Assembly (NCBI GenBank): GCA_035222895.1
Contig: JAVYIG010002119.1
Coordinates: 1 to 64,000 of the forward strand
Origin: Strongylocentrotus droebachiensis
Taxonomy: Eukaryota; Echinodermata; Echinoidea; Camarodonta; Strongylocentrotidae
Length of the DNA stretch: 64,000 nucleotides
Direction of reading: 5' to 3'
Shown: piece after piece, positions 8,635 through 22,080 of the stretch
How the letters are laid out: every line of letters begins with the position of its first letter
Position numbering within the stretch: position 1 is the stretch's first letter
The notes under the pieces: model-generated
Databases searched by the model: none
What the model was told of the DNA's origin: nothing
Seen by the model: the letters and a program-made list of their open reading frames with translations, nothing else
Made by a program: the position numbers and the translations under genes

Positions 8635-11600
8635 ATTAAATTAGCAATAGGGGTATAAAATGAGCCGCTTAGTCAACATAAAGGTAGCAGTATTCTGACA
8701 GATAGGTGTCATGTCATAAAAAAGGTGTTTGGCAGAGATAAAAGGAGGGGAGTATGGCTTCAAAGAAAACCACCAACAGACAAGTCAACAGCAGCTTATA
8801 GTTGAGACATGGAAGAGAAAATGAAATCCAGATTCCTTGTCTTCTTTTTATGTTTCTTTTCTTTTGCTACTTTTGAAATTAAGATTTTCTCAATGATATT
8901 TTCAGCTAGCACTCTTATTTTTTTATCTACTTCTCTATTTTGGTGAAGAGGAATTCACAAATTAAAGCAATGTAGCCTTTAAAAAAACATATTTTCTAAA
9001 GGTTCAATTAAATATAAAAAGCTATCAGCTTGTAGGGAAAGATTATTTAATAGATAAGAATTATTAATCATTCATAACTAAATTCCAATCTACAGCCTGT
9101 ACACAAAGACTAGCTATCCCCTTGACTTTGTTGCCAATGACCTTGTAAGTTATGTGTCAGATCATTGAAGGTATTGGAGTTATGTACCCCAAGTAAGTAT
9201 GATAGCCCTCATATACCCCCATACCAAGATGCGGATTGCACCCCTTTTCTCCTCCCAATTCCTTTACCTGACATAGGAGCTGTTCATAGATGCCTTCAAA
9301 TTTCTGCTAGGTCATGTTCATATCAAAGTTTCAGAAATGTATAAAAATCATGTTTTTTCTTCAATGTCAGGTGCAAATGTAAATCAATATTCTACTATTT
9401 TGTTTCTTCTTTTTCATTTTTGTTTCCCTCCTAATTCCCCTACTTGGCAGAGGGACCATTTACAGATGTCTCCATTTTTCCATTTTCCCTTCACATTTCC
9501 TTTCAATTGAAGCTAAAGTTATACAATGCAAGATATATCCAATTAAAGTACGGTATACTCGCGTTTTGCCACAGGTTTGAGGTTATATAAATTAAATTTA
9601 TTTGCCAATAAACACTATTTCAAGAACAATCATATTTCACTATGCCAGTATGAACTTATGTATTAAAATAAAAGTTACTTATGGATTATACTGATGTATA
9701 CATCTTTAGCTAAAATAGTAGATTTTAGCCAGGAATAATACAATTTCAAAATTAATTTTCATCAAAATATAAGCAACTATTTCTTTGCAGTCTTTCAAAG
9801 AAGGTGAATTCACTGGATTTCTGAACACAATGGATATTGCATTACAATAACTATGCACATCATAGCCAATAATACTGCATCATGTAAGAACCATTCCATA
9901 TTTCTTCAATACATATCTCCCAGGCTATCCCCTTACACCGTTACAGGGGCAATGGCACAATTAAAACATTGATGTGTGGAGTGAGAGGCATAAATAGATC
10001 GTATAGATTTCATCGTGCAGCTGGTGCTCTCTTTTAAACGGATTAAGAAGAGATATCACATCGCCAACGGCTATCCCTTACCACATTATTTGTGAGTATG
10101 ATTGTCTCATACATTTCTAGATGGGATTGCTCAGTGTTAATTCAGCCTCTTGCAATGTTTGAACATTACAAAGGATATTTATACACCCCATAAGTTTAAA
10201 TTCTTTTCCAATTTAGTATAATATTGTGTTTACCTTGATAGGGGCCTCATTTTGAAGCACAAATTGCTCTTGCGTTTTACTCTTATGGCTCTTTTCAACG
10301 CTATTCTCTGATTTTGTAGTACCAATCATATTTATGATTTGTATTTTTCTTATTATCATGCCAAATAAACTGAATTGAGTTGAAAAATTTAAATGAATTA
10401 ATGTTTGAAGTCTTAATCATGAAATAAGTGGAGACCTTGGCTACCATCCTCCTGTCACTAACAAACAGCTCATAACATTACTCGCATTCCTGAGGTCACC
10501 GCTAGCGATCAAACGAAGAAAAGAAATATTGATCTGTTTGATGAAACGTTATGCAAATAAAGCGATCTGTCGCTCAACAAGCGGGCTATGACTGGTCTGA
10601 AACAAACGGAGAATAAGTGTCCGGCCTTCGACAAAGAATAAATAAAGTCTTCTCTTTCTTCTTCATCCCTTTTATCAACTGGTACTTCTTGATCGTCATC
10701 TATCAATCGTCTTTTCATTTTCTTTGAACAAAGCTTTCTTTTGTCATCCTTTTCTCTTTTTTCCAATAATACCTGTCAAAATCTATACCTCCCTTTCCTT
10801 TTTCTTTATCCTTGCAACTTCTTCCAAATTCTTTTCTTCTTTTCGTGTCTAAAAAGTGAAATACTCTTCAATCTCAACAGCATGCTTATGCCTCGAGCAC
10901 ATTTTTCTCACACATATTCCTTCTTCCGGTCCCCCCCCCCCCCTCAAAAAAAAAAAATTAATATCATTTCACAATTGCTCCGCGTCAATTCCTAACTGAA
11001 CAGAAGTAACTTCAACCCGCACACAACACTAAACCAAACTATAACCAAATCCTTTCCCTATATCTTTGAAGAAATAGAGTCAAAAGCATAATATATCAGA
11101 CCATCTACCAGATCCCCGGTCAAGCATTCAAGCAAGTCTTACAGGCTGTGGGCGGAAGATATCCAGCCGCTCTTCACCGCCGAATTAAACTTGAACAATA
11201 CACTTAATCCACACTGGACGGCTGGATTAAGAGGGGGGCAGTCTTGCACCCCATTATTAAATCTTAAATTGTCCAAGATGCCAGCTTTTCCTGGATGAGT
11301 AAGTATTGAAGTGGGTGGTCATTTGTGGTCAATCTCAACAATTGACCACTGGATAAAACTGACCATTAAAAAAGGAAATTAACTCCCATAGGTTGAAGGG
11401 AAGAGATAGTTTCACTAATTTTTTTTCTTCAGTGAGACCACCTTGTGTATTTCACAGAAAATGCATTTTTATAAAACCTAGCTTCATTCAATACATGAAA
11501 GACAATAGTCTTACTAATGATATTCAAAAATGTGCATTTGTCAAGTTCTTGACACTCTCATATTTGAGCTATTTGTTTGTTTTTATGTTCGTTTGTTTTA

Positions 11601-12318
11601 TTTGTTCACATCTTTCATTTGTTTGTTTGTGTGTGTTTATTTTTCTGTTTTTCATTTAATTCATTTATTTGTCTGTTTATTTGTTTGTTTTAATGAACGC
11701 TTCAGAGCCATAAACCATAACTACTTCTGATTCAGTGTGTTCATGAGAGGCTTAAAAAAGAAATACACTTACCTATTTGAAGATAACATCATGTAGAGAA
11801 GAAACAGAAGTGATGAACATGGAGATAAAAAAGAAAAGAGAGAAAATCTGATTAATATCGAATCATGAACAATATTCAATTCAACTAAAGAAAGTCAACT
11901 ATAAACTTGATACAAATATACACAAATTGCAAAAATATCTGTAAGAAACTTGTATTTATGACGGTTTCATGAAACGCTGCCCGGGTTTATATGCAGGCCA
12001 ACCTCTTTGATTCTTCATGAACCCTAACTCCATATCCCTGCTGTTCATGTAATTGGGAATTTCACATTCCCATAAACGTTCTCCCATCTCTCCGTAGACG
12101 ACCCAAAACCAGGATAAAGATGTTATCCTTCGATGACCTTTCCCCGAAGAATCTCCAAAACGATTCCCCAACCGCCAGCAAATGTCGTTTTTCCGGTCTC
12201 TGTCTTCCTCCTCCCACTCCTAAGCGCATCAAGTCGATCTGATATATCAATTTATTTCATCCCCCGTTCTCCCAACCTCGGGCCGCTTATGGACGAAAGG
12301 AGGGCGAGGGGGAATAAA
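8635..12318. other. AT-rich DNA without recognisable genes
   Basis: The unoccupied flank of the element continues as AT-rich sequence. It contains a C13-TC-A12 junction at 10931-10957 and a degenerate TTTG-type repeat at about 11565-11690. A short lysine-rich reading frame at 10509-10766 (minus strand) has no family signature or splice context and is not called. Confidence 0.6.
11565..11695 (+). repeat. Degenerate (TTTG)n microsatellite
   Basis: Interrupted tttg and gttt units fill this stretch. The frames across it encode only Phe/Leu/Val/Cys-rich repeats. Confidence 0.8.
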
Positions 12319-12667
12319 AGGCCTGTCTCCATCAGCTCGAGATTGCCAAATAGGCCGCTATTTCTGATTTGGGAATTAATCCCGAAGTTACAAATCGAGT
12401 CTTCATCAGCTCGAGATTTGACCTTGAAACTTCAAACTCTAGATCAAGAAATTAGCTCGAGATATTTTGCTCAGCGTACGCGCATAGTGCGAGTCTGAGA
12501 GCTGGTGAGGACGCACCAGACAAATAGCGTGATATTTTGCAAACTAGCCCAAGATATCTTGGGATGTCTCAACCAAATATCCTGCTAATTGCAACTTCGG
12601 GCTGATGAAGATGGGATAGTTCAAATAGCACGATATTTGGCAATCTTGAGCTGATGAAGAAAGGCCT
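12319..12667. mobile_element. Inverted-repeat element (MITE-like), AGGCCTGTC family, copy 1
   Basis: A 349-bp element whose left end (aggcctgtctccatcagctc, then gagattgccaaata) is the imperfect reverse complement of its right end (tatttggcaatc, then ttgagctgatgaagaaagg). It is flanked on both sides by ATAAA (12314-12318 and 12668-12672), a likely 5-bp target-site duplication. Further atcagctcgag and gctgatgaag motifs lie inside, so it is partly palindromic throughout. It has no coding capacity. A second copy is at 18980-19274. Confidence 0.8.
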
Positions 12668-14037
12668 ATAAAAAGATGCTTTATGGAACCTTGGACATGA
12701 ATAAGGAAGTGTCATAATGGTTTTAGTCGTCTTGCGATGGTTGGTCCATTTGACGGGCCAATAATCAGCTTAATTGGTTCAACAGTTGAGGCATGTGTTG
12801 GGTCTAATGGGTATTTGATTTGAGTTGATCTGGGAAGCGGTTCAGGATCTGACAGCCGCATTGAAAGCATGAGAGAGAGAAAATAGTTAGAATTTGATGG
12901 TAAATCAGTCTTGGATTCCTTATTTTTTTTGAAAAATTACAAACCTATTACTGAAAGAAGGTATTCATTGAGAAATATGAAATATATATTATCTATTTCT
13001 CTTTTATCTTTAAATTTTCCAGTCATTGTATTCCTATAAAGATCTCTCACTCTGTCTGTCTCTCTCTCTCTCTGTCTGTCTGTCTGTTTACCTCTCTCTC
13101 TCTCTGTCCCCCCCCCCCCCTCTCTCTCTCTCTGTCCCCCCCCCCTCTCTCTCTCTCTCTCTGTCCCCCCCCTCTCTCTCTCTCTCTCTAACCTCACAAC
13201 TCTACTCTGTTCTTCTTCGCTCTCACCCTCCCATCCTCTATCTCTCAAACAATCAATGCAAACAGAACATTCTCAACACTACTTTCAATATATGTATTCC
13301 ACTTTAAAACGCTTGTTATAGCATCTTCGCCCTACTTTAAAAGCGGTCTTTCCAACATCACAGTTCTCCCATGATTCACACTACACAGAATACCTAGTAT
13401 AGTTACATGAATTTTGTAAAGCTATACGATGAGGAATTAAATCTTTACTAGTCTGAAAGTCGTATGAAGACACAACATATAACTAAACTTATAGCGAAAC
13501 GCCTGTTTGAGCATCTTTTCGAACAAAAACTTCACTGTAGTGAACAAATCAGGGTCCACTCATGTCTGAATGTCACATTAATACGAAAATCATATAACTG
13601 GGCTGAGCTTATTATGAGCATGCACTCATGACTTGCCAGCTGTCATGTCAACTGGCCTTGCCAAAATTAGTTTCTTTATACAACATTTCTTTACAAGATG
13701 TTGTTTTCTACTACCTCTGTACACTCTTTTTACTATTCAATTAATCTTCATACAACGTTTTTTTAAACGTGTTTCATACAAATTCTCTACAGTCTGAACA
13801 GAGTCAGTGAATACACATGTAGAGAGTGAAGTAAATCGCTCTGCATAAAGTGCAAATCTATAGGTCAGCGTTCTTCATTTACACCTCCCGCTATTGACTT
13901 TGAAATTTGAAATTCTCCAAACCCTTCTCGATTTTTTGTTTCAAGGAAATGTGGGGGTTTGCGAAGGGTGCGCGGAGGGTGTGCAGGGGAGATGGACGGG
14001 GGATGAAAGAGGTATGGTAGGAAAGAACGAGGGATGG
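12668..14037. other. Non-coding DNA with CT/C microsatellites and a dispersed repeat
   Basis: The stretch holds a complex (TC)n/(C)n tract at 13041-13192. From about 13306 to 13870 it holds AT-rich sequence with motifs such as gaaacgcctgtttgagcatc and cagtctgaacagag, which resemble sequence at 38.5-39.0 kb. No gene was recognised. Confidence 0.55.
13041..13192 (+). repeat. Complex (TC)n, (TG/TC)n and poly-C tract
   Basis: Alternating CT repeats and C runs (three C blocks, each preceded by TCTGT) form a compound microsatellite about 150 bp long. The frames through it are Ser/Leu/Pro/Val repeats and are not genes. Confidence 0.93.
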
Positions 14038-14500
14038 TTAGAGAGAAATAGAGAGAGAGATAGAGAGAGAGAGAGATGGAGAGAGAGAGATGGAGAGAGA
14101 GAGAGATGGAGAGAGAGGGATGGAGAGAGAGAGATGGAAAATTAAAAGAAAAATCATAAGAAAAACAAAGAATGAAATGACACAGGATAGTGAAAACGAG
14201 AGAAACAAAGAGAAAGAGATGCAAGGTATGAAAAGAGAGACTGAGAGAACAAAAGTGAGAGAAAGAAAGAAAGAGAGGATGAGGAATGAACGGATAAGAA
14301 GGAAGATATATGCCAATTGCATTCACGTTGCTAAGTAAACGGATAGACTCATGGAGAAGAGAATAGAGAGAAGGGGAGAGAGAGAGAAAGATAAAGAGAA
14401 ACAAATATATAGAAGGAAAGATAGATAGGTAAAGCACAAGCAAAGAACATTGGAGAAAAAGATAATGCACACAACCTGAAAGAGAGAGAAAGAAAATGTC
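14038..14500 (+). repeat. Polypurine (GA)n-rich tract
   Basis: Almost pure A/G sequence on the plus strand, with gagagaga blocks and tggagagagaga units between 14040 and 14140, then degenerate purine-rich sequence. The open frames here encode Arg/Glu/Lys or Ser/Leu/Phe repeats only. Confidence 0.88.
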
Positions 14501-14571
14501 AAGATATTGGAAATAGACACAAAGTAGGGAGTAAAAGTAGTAGTTTTGAGCGAAAAAACAGAGGGGTTTTG

Positions 14572-14943
14572 AATTTACCCCTATTTGACTTGCTCTTGAG
14601 AATCAGAGTATTTGTACTGACTCCGTGATATGCTACAGTGTACAGACACAGAACCAGGTTTCACAAACTATCCTGGAACATTTCTGTCAGCTCCAACAAG
14701 AATTTGACAGAGCATATTATATTCCTTCATATATCAAAGGCAGTTCTTTAAGTTTATTACAGTGATTTGAAAATCACCACCCATTAATTATGGCTCTAGC
14801 AGCCTTTATTAGTACAGAGTGCATTTGAAGGAATTAATCCAAGAAGGCATCCAGTATTCACCTGGGTCAAGAGACCGAGAGAGACAGATGCAGGAAAATG
14901 CCTTGTCTAGGATACGTCAATTTTTCAATTTACCCCTATTTGA
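14572..14943. repeat. 338-bp segment flanked by a perfect 17-bp direct repeat
   Basis: The 17-mer aatttacccctatttga occurs at 14572-14588 and again at 14927-14943. A perfect duplication of this length fits a target-site duplication left by a retroposed element, but no poly-A tail or tRNA-like head was found inside. The enclosed DNA is otherwise unremarkable. Confidence 0.5.
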
Positions 14944-16435
14944 TTCTGTTTGTGAGGACAAAAGCATAAAGAGGCAGAACGTAAACTATGAATAATTTAT
15001 AGCAATTACTAGCTTAGCTATTGGACCTTATTATTTCAAGCTGTTATCATATTGACATATCCTTTTTTGGGGTACTCTTATTTTATTTTTTTTTATTTAT
15101 TTTTTTTTTTTTGGGGGGGGGGGGGGGGGCAGGGGCTCCTTTCTCTTCTTTTAAGCAGAGATTGGGGGCCTTAATAAATCATTTTTCCATTGTGTGAAGT
15201 AAGGGATGTAACATACAACATTGACAGCAGACATTATGAGTGAATTGAGAGAAATGCAATGTTCCTTGTGAAACCAGGACCCACATGTCTCCCTCGGTAG
15301 TACTTGTGTTCTGGGGTAAGGTTTCCACGTGCCCTTGCGTGCTGGGGTCAAGTTATCTGCGCAACCTTCAAATATGCAACCAAGCTGTAACAACATAGTC
15401 TAGAATTAGCAGAGAAGTCTCAGGCAAGGAAGAAAATGGACTGGATCGATGGGCAAAAGAAAACATCAAATTGCCTCGTACAAAACATTGATGAGAATCA
15501 TGACAGATTCAGCATCTATGTATGTTTTACAATAAGCTTAGCAGCACAAGTAGAGGTCTATCTATGTATGCGCTATATCAAACATTTTTATACTGTTGTT
15601 ATCATATATAAATATGAAATAAATCTTGAAATCATTAACTGCTCATATACAGATATATGCATATATCCAATGCCGTCTGGTTGCTTACTTAGCAGTCAGG
15701 TAAAATAACCATCAACAACCAACAACCAATGTATATGGAAGAAAATAGCAAAGGGAAATGCTCCAAATAGAGTTTCATCATTTCTATCAGAAATATATCC
15801 TGAATATGAAATTGCCAATTAATCAATCAATATCCTGCTGGAATGTATATTGAAGGACAAATCAAAGGAAAATGAATAAAAAATAGGCTAACTGAAATAT
15901 CTAGACCAAGCCGTAGACAAAATTGGCTGACCATTTTGGAGTAAAAGCTTTTGTTTCAACCAATTTAGCTGTGTATTCATAGTTTTAGATGACAACGTTC
16001 AAGGAAACGAAAATAGGTTTTTAGGTTACCTGAAATCTAGAATCACATTGTATTGAGGTTTGTACATAGGTTTGAGCAATGGAGAGACATTAAGAACCAA
16101 GAATTGTTTTGGTAAGAGTAGATATACTGGAGAAATGAGAGAGGATGGAGTAAAAATAAGATTGTTGTTACCGCTTTGTTTGGGTGGGGGGATATTTGAG
16201 AATAAAGAGCTTTGTTTTGGAGGAATTTGGAGGACGGGTGCAAAGGCGAAGTAGGCTGGGGAAATATCCGACAAAAGAAATAAGACAAATGCTTGAGATT
16301 TGGTTCGGAGAAAGATTTGGTGAGCTATTGACAGATGAAGAGGACTGGAAGATTGTTGGTGGTGGTCGAGATGCTGGGTCGAGCCAGGGCTAGGATGTGT
16401 TCTCCATGGTATTGTAATGAGTGGTTGTAGAGTGA
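14944..16435. other. Non-coding AT-rich DNA with a T13-G17 run
   Basis: A run of 13 T followed by 17 G lies at 15100-15129. The rest is AT-rich. A short frame at about 16184-16393 (plus) has a protein-like stretch (KEIRQMLEIWFGERFGELL) but no splice context or family match, so it is not called. Confidence 0.5.
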
Positions 16436-16439
16436 AATT

Positions 16440-16690
16440 TGACGTTTGTTGTGATGGTGGTGAACGTAATGACGACAGAGTATAATGATAACTGTTGTTA
16501 ATTAGGATGATAATGATGATGGTGATGTTGTTGTTGATGATGACTTCATGAGGATGAGGATGAGGATGGTGGTGGTGGTGACGATGATGATGATGGTGAT
16601 GATGATCATCATCACCATCATGATGATCATGATCATGTTGTTCATTAGGATTGTAATGATGACGATGTGATATGATAATGTAACGATAAT
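16440..16690 (+). repeat. (GAT)n/(GATGGT)n trinucleotide-rich tract
   Basis: Dense gatgatg, gatggtg and gaggat units. Around 16590-16640 the tract switches into catcatcacc and atgatgatcatgatcatg, so the middle is locally self-complementary and could form a hairpin. Confidence 0.85.
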
Positions 16691-18979
16691 GATGAAGATG
16701 ATTAAGAGTCTACGAAGATGGCTAGCTTACTAGGATTATGCAAAAGGATAATAGTAAAAGTAGTGATTATTGAGCTGGAGCTGATGATAGTAAACTTTGA
16801 AGATATTCTTTTTTATTATTATCATCGCAAATTCACAAGGCCCCCTCCCTTCCACCAGTGATAAAAGATCACAAAAACTCTGCGTAGTCCGTGAGAATAT
16901 TAGCAGTGCAATAACAGACAGATTTACTCATTTCAATCCATGATAAACACATCCCAAATACCGCATCGTAAGCGACCCCGAAATTTCCAAAACAACTATT
17001 CTCAGGCCTCGCTGACCATCCTCATATCCCAATAAACCTAACCGACCAAAACATCCTTGCTACTCGACTCCACGAAGTCCAGACTGACCAACAAACTCTG
17101 GACAAAATCAACCGACTGTACAGCCGCACAGCTTTCAGGGTCTCTCGCATAGGGGCCAACAGTCTGTAGATGTGACCGGCCCTATTGTTTGGGTTCTCCT
17201 TGGCAAAGCGATCGTCTATTGATTAGTTTTCGTCTCCTTAATTCAAAATATCCCACCGGTCGGTACCCTGTTAGAAATGAAAAGGACTCGTAAATGTCAT
17301 GAGCAGAGATGAGGGTACTTAGGTGGTCCTGAAATTAATCTGTTTAAATTGTCTTTAAGGATAATCTTTATAGTAGCATGTTTAGGTCTTCAATAACTTT
17401 TGATTTGTATGAAGAGTGTTACTCCTAAGATGTACCATTTTATGAACATATTTGCATTTTTCTCATCCACTAGCATCAAAGCCGATCGATACCCTCTATT
17501 GCATGATCAGTGCCAATTAATTGTAGGGCTCTAAATATTTTCTCATTAATATATATATTTTGGGGGAAAATTCTGTTACAATAATATTCACAAGATTTTA
17601 TTCATATTTTTACATTAACAATTAAATTATTCCAAAGCTATTCTCTCTTTCTCTCTCCTTGTCTCTCCCTCTCACTTCCTCTTTTCTCTATCCATCTCTA
17701 TCTCAGAGCTTTCATCTGTCTCTAATATCCAAATCCTAAGGAAGGGGTAAAGCTGCACCCCCTCTCACACCCCCTTGTCCACCTGCATGGCACCTATGGT
17801 CTACCCCTATCCGATTACCGCTCATCCCTTTCACCCCCTATCGATCCCCTACCCCCCAAATATGTTAATCTCCTTTAATCTGTCCAGATCCATCACAATG
17901 GAACCGTCATCATCTTTTCATCCCGCTTTTGTCCGCAGCGACTTTACGGCCTACGCGCCAAAGTCCTGTCCCTAAGATGGAGCCTGGCACCCCCAGACCT
18001 GGTCTGAAGCTGCTTAGAGCTTGGAACTAAAGACAGTGGATCTTTAATAATAGATTAGGAAGTCAGGGGACAAAGGGGAATGTGTCATGTATGGCAACAG
18101 AGGTGCTTAGGATTTGAAAGTGAAGAGGCAGGCATCCAACATCTTTTGTTATGAGTGGTGCTTAGTCATCAAAATAAGACTTTATATAGGATGCTAAGCA
18201 TTGCGTTCATACCTTAAAATATATTTTATAGGTAGTAAGATTATGATGTAATAGGTGGTATCAATGAGCGATTTATAAATGCCTAAATTGAATGAATTAG
18301 CACAAAATCCTTGGAAATCTAGCTACAGGAAGTGATACATGATTGGCAACACCTACAAACAACATGTTGCGTGATCTGAAAACCAACAACATCTCGAGGA
18401 GTAGAAAGGAATGAAATTTATAGACCCAAAACAAAATTGTTTATTTGCTCTGTGAATAATGTCATGGAAGATGTAGAGTTAGGCTAAGGGTTGTGTTACG
18501 GGTGCCATCTTTGGGCTTCATGGTTAGGGTTAGGGGCATGTTAAAGTGTTAGCAATTAAATTAATAATTAGAAATTGACCATGGAGGCGCGATCGCTACA
18601 GGTGCATGTCCCATAGAACCCTTATTAAACAAATATATTCACAATGTCTTCTTACTTCGATCATTGAATGATTGAGATGAAAACATGCAAAGCCTACGTT
18701 TCTAAGAAATGTTACAAAAAATGAAACCTCTTGACCCTAACATTTTTTCTCCTTGAGCATTCACCAAGTCAATGACTTAATGAATTTGAAAGGCGGCTAA
18801 ATTAAGGTCACAAAATAAGATTTTAAGGGGTACAAAAGAATATTTAAGTGAAGGCATGTGACCGATTTCACATTCACAATGCTGTACAAAGTTGTTTATG
18901 GATTCAGCCATCTAATATGGAAAGGCAGTCATTCAGTTGTATGGTTTCCCGAAAACTTGCAAGTGCTCATTGGATTAAT
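16691..18979. other. Non-coding DNA, no gene recognised
   Basis: AT-rich sequence with a short CT-rich stretch at 17640-17710 and a C-rich stretch at 17740-17870. A ggttagggttagggg motif near 18524 is only two telomere-like units. No splice-bounded or domain-bearing frame was seen. Confidence 0.5.
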
Positions 18980-19274
18980 AGGCCTGTCCTCATCAGCTCG
19001 AGTTTGCCAAATAAAACGCTATTTTCAGACTCTGGATATTATTCCAAAGCTCGAAATTGCATCTTTCACCAGACCGATACGCTCATCACAAACTAGCCCG
19101 CTGTTTCCCAAATAGCAGGATATCTTGACCAAGATTTCTCTGGATATTTTCTCAAACAAATATCCAGCTAATTGCAACTGCGGGCTGATGAAGACGCAAA
19201 TCAACTGGTTATTTCGCGATCGGGATAGTTGAAAGAGGGTTGTTTGGCAAACTTGAGCTGATGAGGACAGGCCT
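18980..19274. mobile_element. Inverted-repeat element (MITE-like), AGGCCTGTC family, copy 2
   Basis: A 295-bp relative of 12319-12667. It begins aggcctgtcctcatcagctc then gagtttgccaaata, and ends ttggcaaacttgagctgatg then aggacaggcct. Internal sequence is also shared, for example gctaattgcaact followed by gggctgatgaaga. No clear target-site duplication is seen (left flank ttaat, right flank aatct). No coding capacity. Confidence 0.8.
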
Positions 19275-22080
19275 AATCTCGATTGCCTTGCGTTTATGAA
19301 AAGATGAGGTCTCCAGATAATAAGTGAGTCAGATGGGTAGAGGATGAAACCATATAGATGCTCAAGCGATTTCCTTTCTTCATATGAGTGGTGGGATCGA
19401 CAAAACAACTACCGGTAATGCTAGAAAAATGCATGGAAAAGACACCAAAATCAGCTTATAAGTATGTATGCATAACACGTGCCAATATGTTTGAGTACAT
19501 TATGCATTCTTAACATTATTCATCGTTCATTTCAACTGTAACTAACATTCTGATTTTTCCCCTCCTTCTTTTAGCTTGCAAGCACTTCCTCTTTAATATT
19601 TCATCTTTTATCTTTATTTCTATCAGTCTTATAAAAATTTAATATAATCCTTCTAGGTAATCCAGCAATTTAAAATAATGTGTCTTATTTTCAAACTTAA
19701 AGGCTCTGTAAACTTATTTGATTATGAACATACTTGTCAGTATTTCGTTACTTGTATAATTCATTTGTTCTATATTACTGTATGGTTTATATATGTCATT
19801 TAATTTGTGGATATTTGAGCGGAAAATAAATAAATTCAAATAAATAAAAAAAGATATGGATTATGCTCTGTCAAAGAAAGATCATCTGTTCAGATCCAGA
19901 AGTGAATTAACTCTACAATAAAGTATATGTGTAAAAGTCCTTCTGGCTTCAAACAGACGATCATTCCTCTTCTCTTACTCAATAAACATTCCCTATTCTA
20001 ATACTAATACTCTATAACTGCAAACAAATATAAAGTCATAACTGGAGAGACATCATAGGCATATTAATTCAAAATTAAAACCTGACCCAAGCACGTAGCA
20101 TTAATTAGCAATTTTGCCTACCCCTTTTTTTCAATATTTCCGCCCATGAATAAATTATATAATGATTGGCGAGCATTAATAAGGCCTTGCTACTCGAGTC
20201 GCCGACCATGAAATTAATCATCGATGTTTGAGTGACGTTCATTTCTTCATTTCCCTGGATCTCTAATCCAATTTTATTCGCTCCTTTCATCGTGTTATTA
20301 CTCATAGTTCTCTCTGAATTTGATCCCTCGATCTTCATTTTGTCTGTCTCTCACATTCCACTTTCTTTCTCTCCCTCTCTCTCATTAGATTTCTCTTCTA
20401 GCTCTCTACTTTACTTCCTTTTCCTTCTCTTCTTATTTCTATAATGACATACGTTTCTTTCCCTGTTTTTGAAACCATTCTCAATGTATACCTTTCTGTC
20501 TGGTTCTGTTAAATACATCTATATATCTATTTATACATCTATCTATTTCTCTATCTATCTATTCATGTACCTATATATTTTATTTTTCTATCGAACCATA
20601 CCTTCTGTATATTTCATCAATGTGTCTACTAGTGTCTATCTCAGTACCTGTATATTTATCTACATCGCTTTAGCGCTTTCCCCTCTCCATCTCTCTCACT
20701 CTCCCTCCCTCTGTCTCCCTCTCACTCTCCTTCACTCTATCTATCTTCTGGTTATCAACAATCATCACTAAATTTCTCCCCTATTTCTCCACACACCAAC
20801 CTCCTCCACCCCCCCCCTCCCCCTTCACCAAATATCCCCTTTCATCTCTCTCCCCAACACCGACTTGAAAAATAATATTTTTTAAAGAACAAAGCCCATT
20901 AGGCCCAGCAATGCCCATTCCCAACCATCTGCCCTTTAGAACCTCCTCCCACCTACTACACCAGTATCATCCGCTGAAGATGGGAGGACAGAGACTTGAT
21001 CAAATCCCCAAGAAAGGAAGCATCAAAGAAGATGCCTGTCACTTTGGTAATATTGTCATTAATATTCATTTTCAGTAATGTCCTACAGTCAGTGAAGCGT
21101 AAAGGCTTCATTCCAGTAAGGTATCTTCCCAAACGAGCCCTTTAAAATAAAAGTGAAGACATTTTCAGATGCAGACTATTTATGTTGACCAACAATACAA
21201 TCTGAATATGACATGAACTTCATCACATAGAGAAAAGTTCTCTTTTAAATAATGCAAGAGATAGAAGCAAAAAAAGTATGAATGAATGTTTGTTTTGTTG
21301 CTAAGGAAATGTGAAAAGGTTCATGGAAGAAAAAAAGTACACTGCATGCCAGATGTAATCACAGCATCTCCAACTCTGAATGAAGAATGTAGGCCCCACC
21401 TCAAAGGTATGATTTGTAATACAGAATGCCACCATGTATGGAAGGATCTAAGGAGAGGGATAATATGCCCCCCCCCCCCATTCCGAGAAATAGGATTTCT
21501 ATTTTTGTTAACCGTTCTCAAAACAAAAAACAAAAAAAATACAGGCCAAATGAATTGCTAATTTCAAATTTTCTTCCTTTTTGTTGGGGGGGGGGGGGGT
21601 GACAAGCTTGAGTTACAGTGCAAGTACCATAACAGTTCCTCCAATGCCTTTCCCTCCCTCAGCATCCTCTTCTACTTCACTCATGGAGAATATGACAGAG
21701 AGAGAAGGAAAAGAAGAACAGAGAGAGGAAGGAAAGAGAAAGAAAGAATAAGAGTGGGTTGAAGAAAGAGAAAGAGAAAGAAAACGAGAAAGAGATACAG
21801 CATCATGAAGATGATTTCCAGCCGTTTTATAACCTTGATACTACCACGATTGTATATTCAGATGTCAAATGACTTCCTGAATTGAACCAGGTGTGTCACT
21901 TTCACTAACCAATGTTTAGAATTCCAAGGTTAATTTCAGGTACTTGAAATGAACAAGCTGAAAAATGTGGAAGCAATCTACAAGAGCAATGTTTGGCTAT
22001 TATGGAGAGATTGAAAAACATTGACTGAATGATTGTACTTTTGGGCATGAGTGGGTTGATGACAGGAAATAGTGGAGTGA
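19275..22080. other. Non-coding DNA with CTAT and GA/C-run repeats
   Basis: Holds a degenerate (CTAT)n stretch at 20515-20600, C/T-rich sequence at 20690-20860, C and G runs near 21470 and 21586-21599, and a GA-rich tract at 21690-21800. No gene recognised. Confidence 0.55.
20515..20600 (+). repeat. Degenerate (CTAT)n/(TATC)n microsatellite
   Basis: Successive ctatctatt, ctatatat and atacatctat units. Confidence 0.8.

Noticed and set aside
12937..13307. Open frames of Ser/Leu/Pro or Arg/Glu repeats
   Set aside because: They arise from CT/GA microsatellites; the same applies to frames at 13.9-14.5, 25.9-26.3, 27.0-27.7, 34.3, 35.1, 54.2 and 61.7 kb.
16184..16393. Short plus-strand frame with a plausible helical segment
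   Set aside because: No acceptor or donor at sensible places and no family match; retained only as a comment.
18520..18540. Telomere-like ggttagggttagggg
   Set aside because: Only two units; too short to be an interstitial telomeric array.
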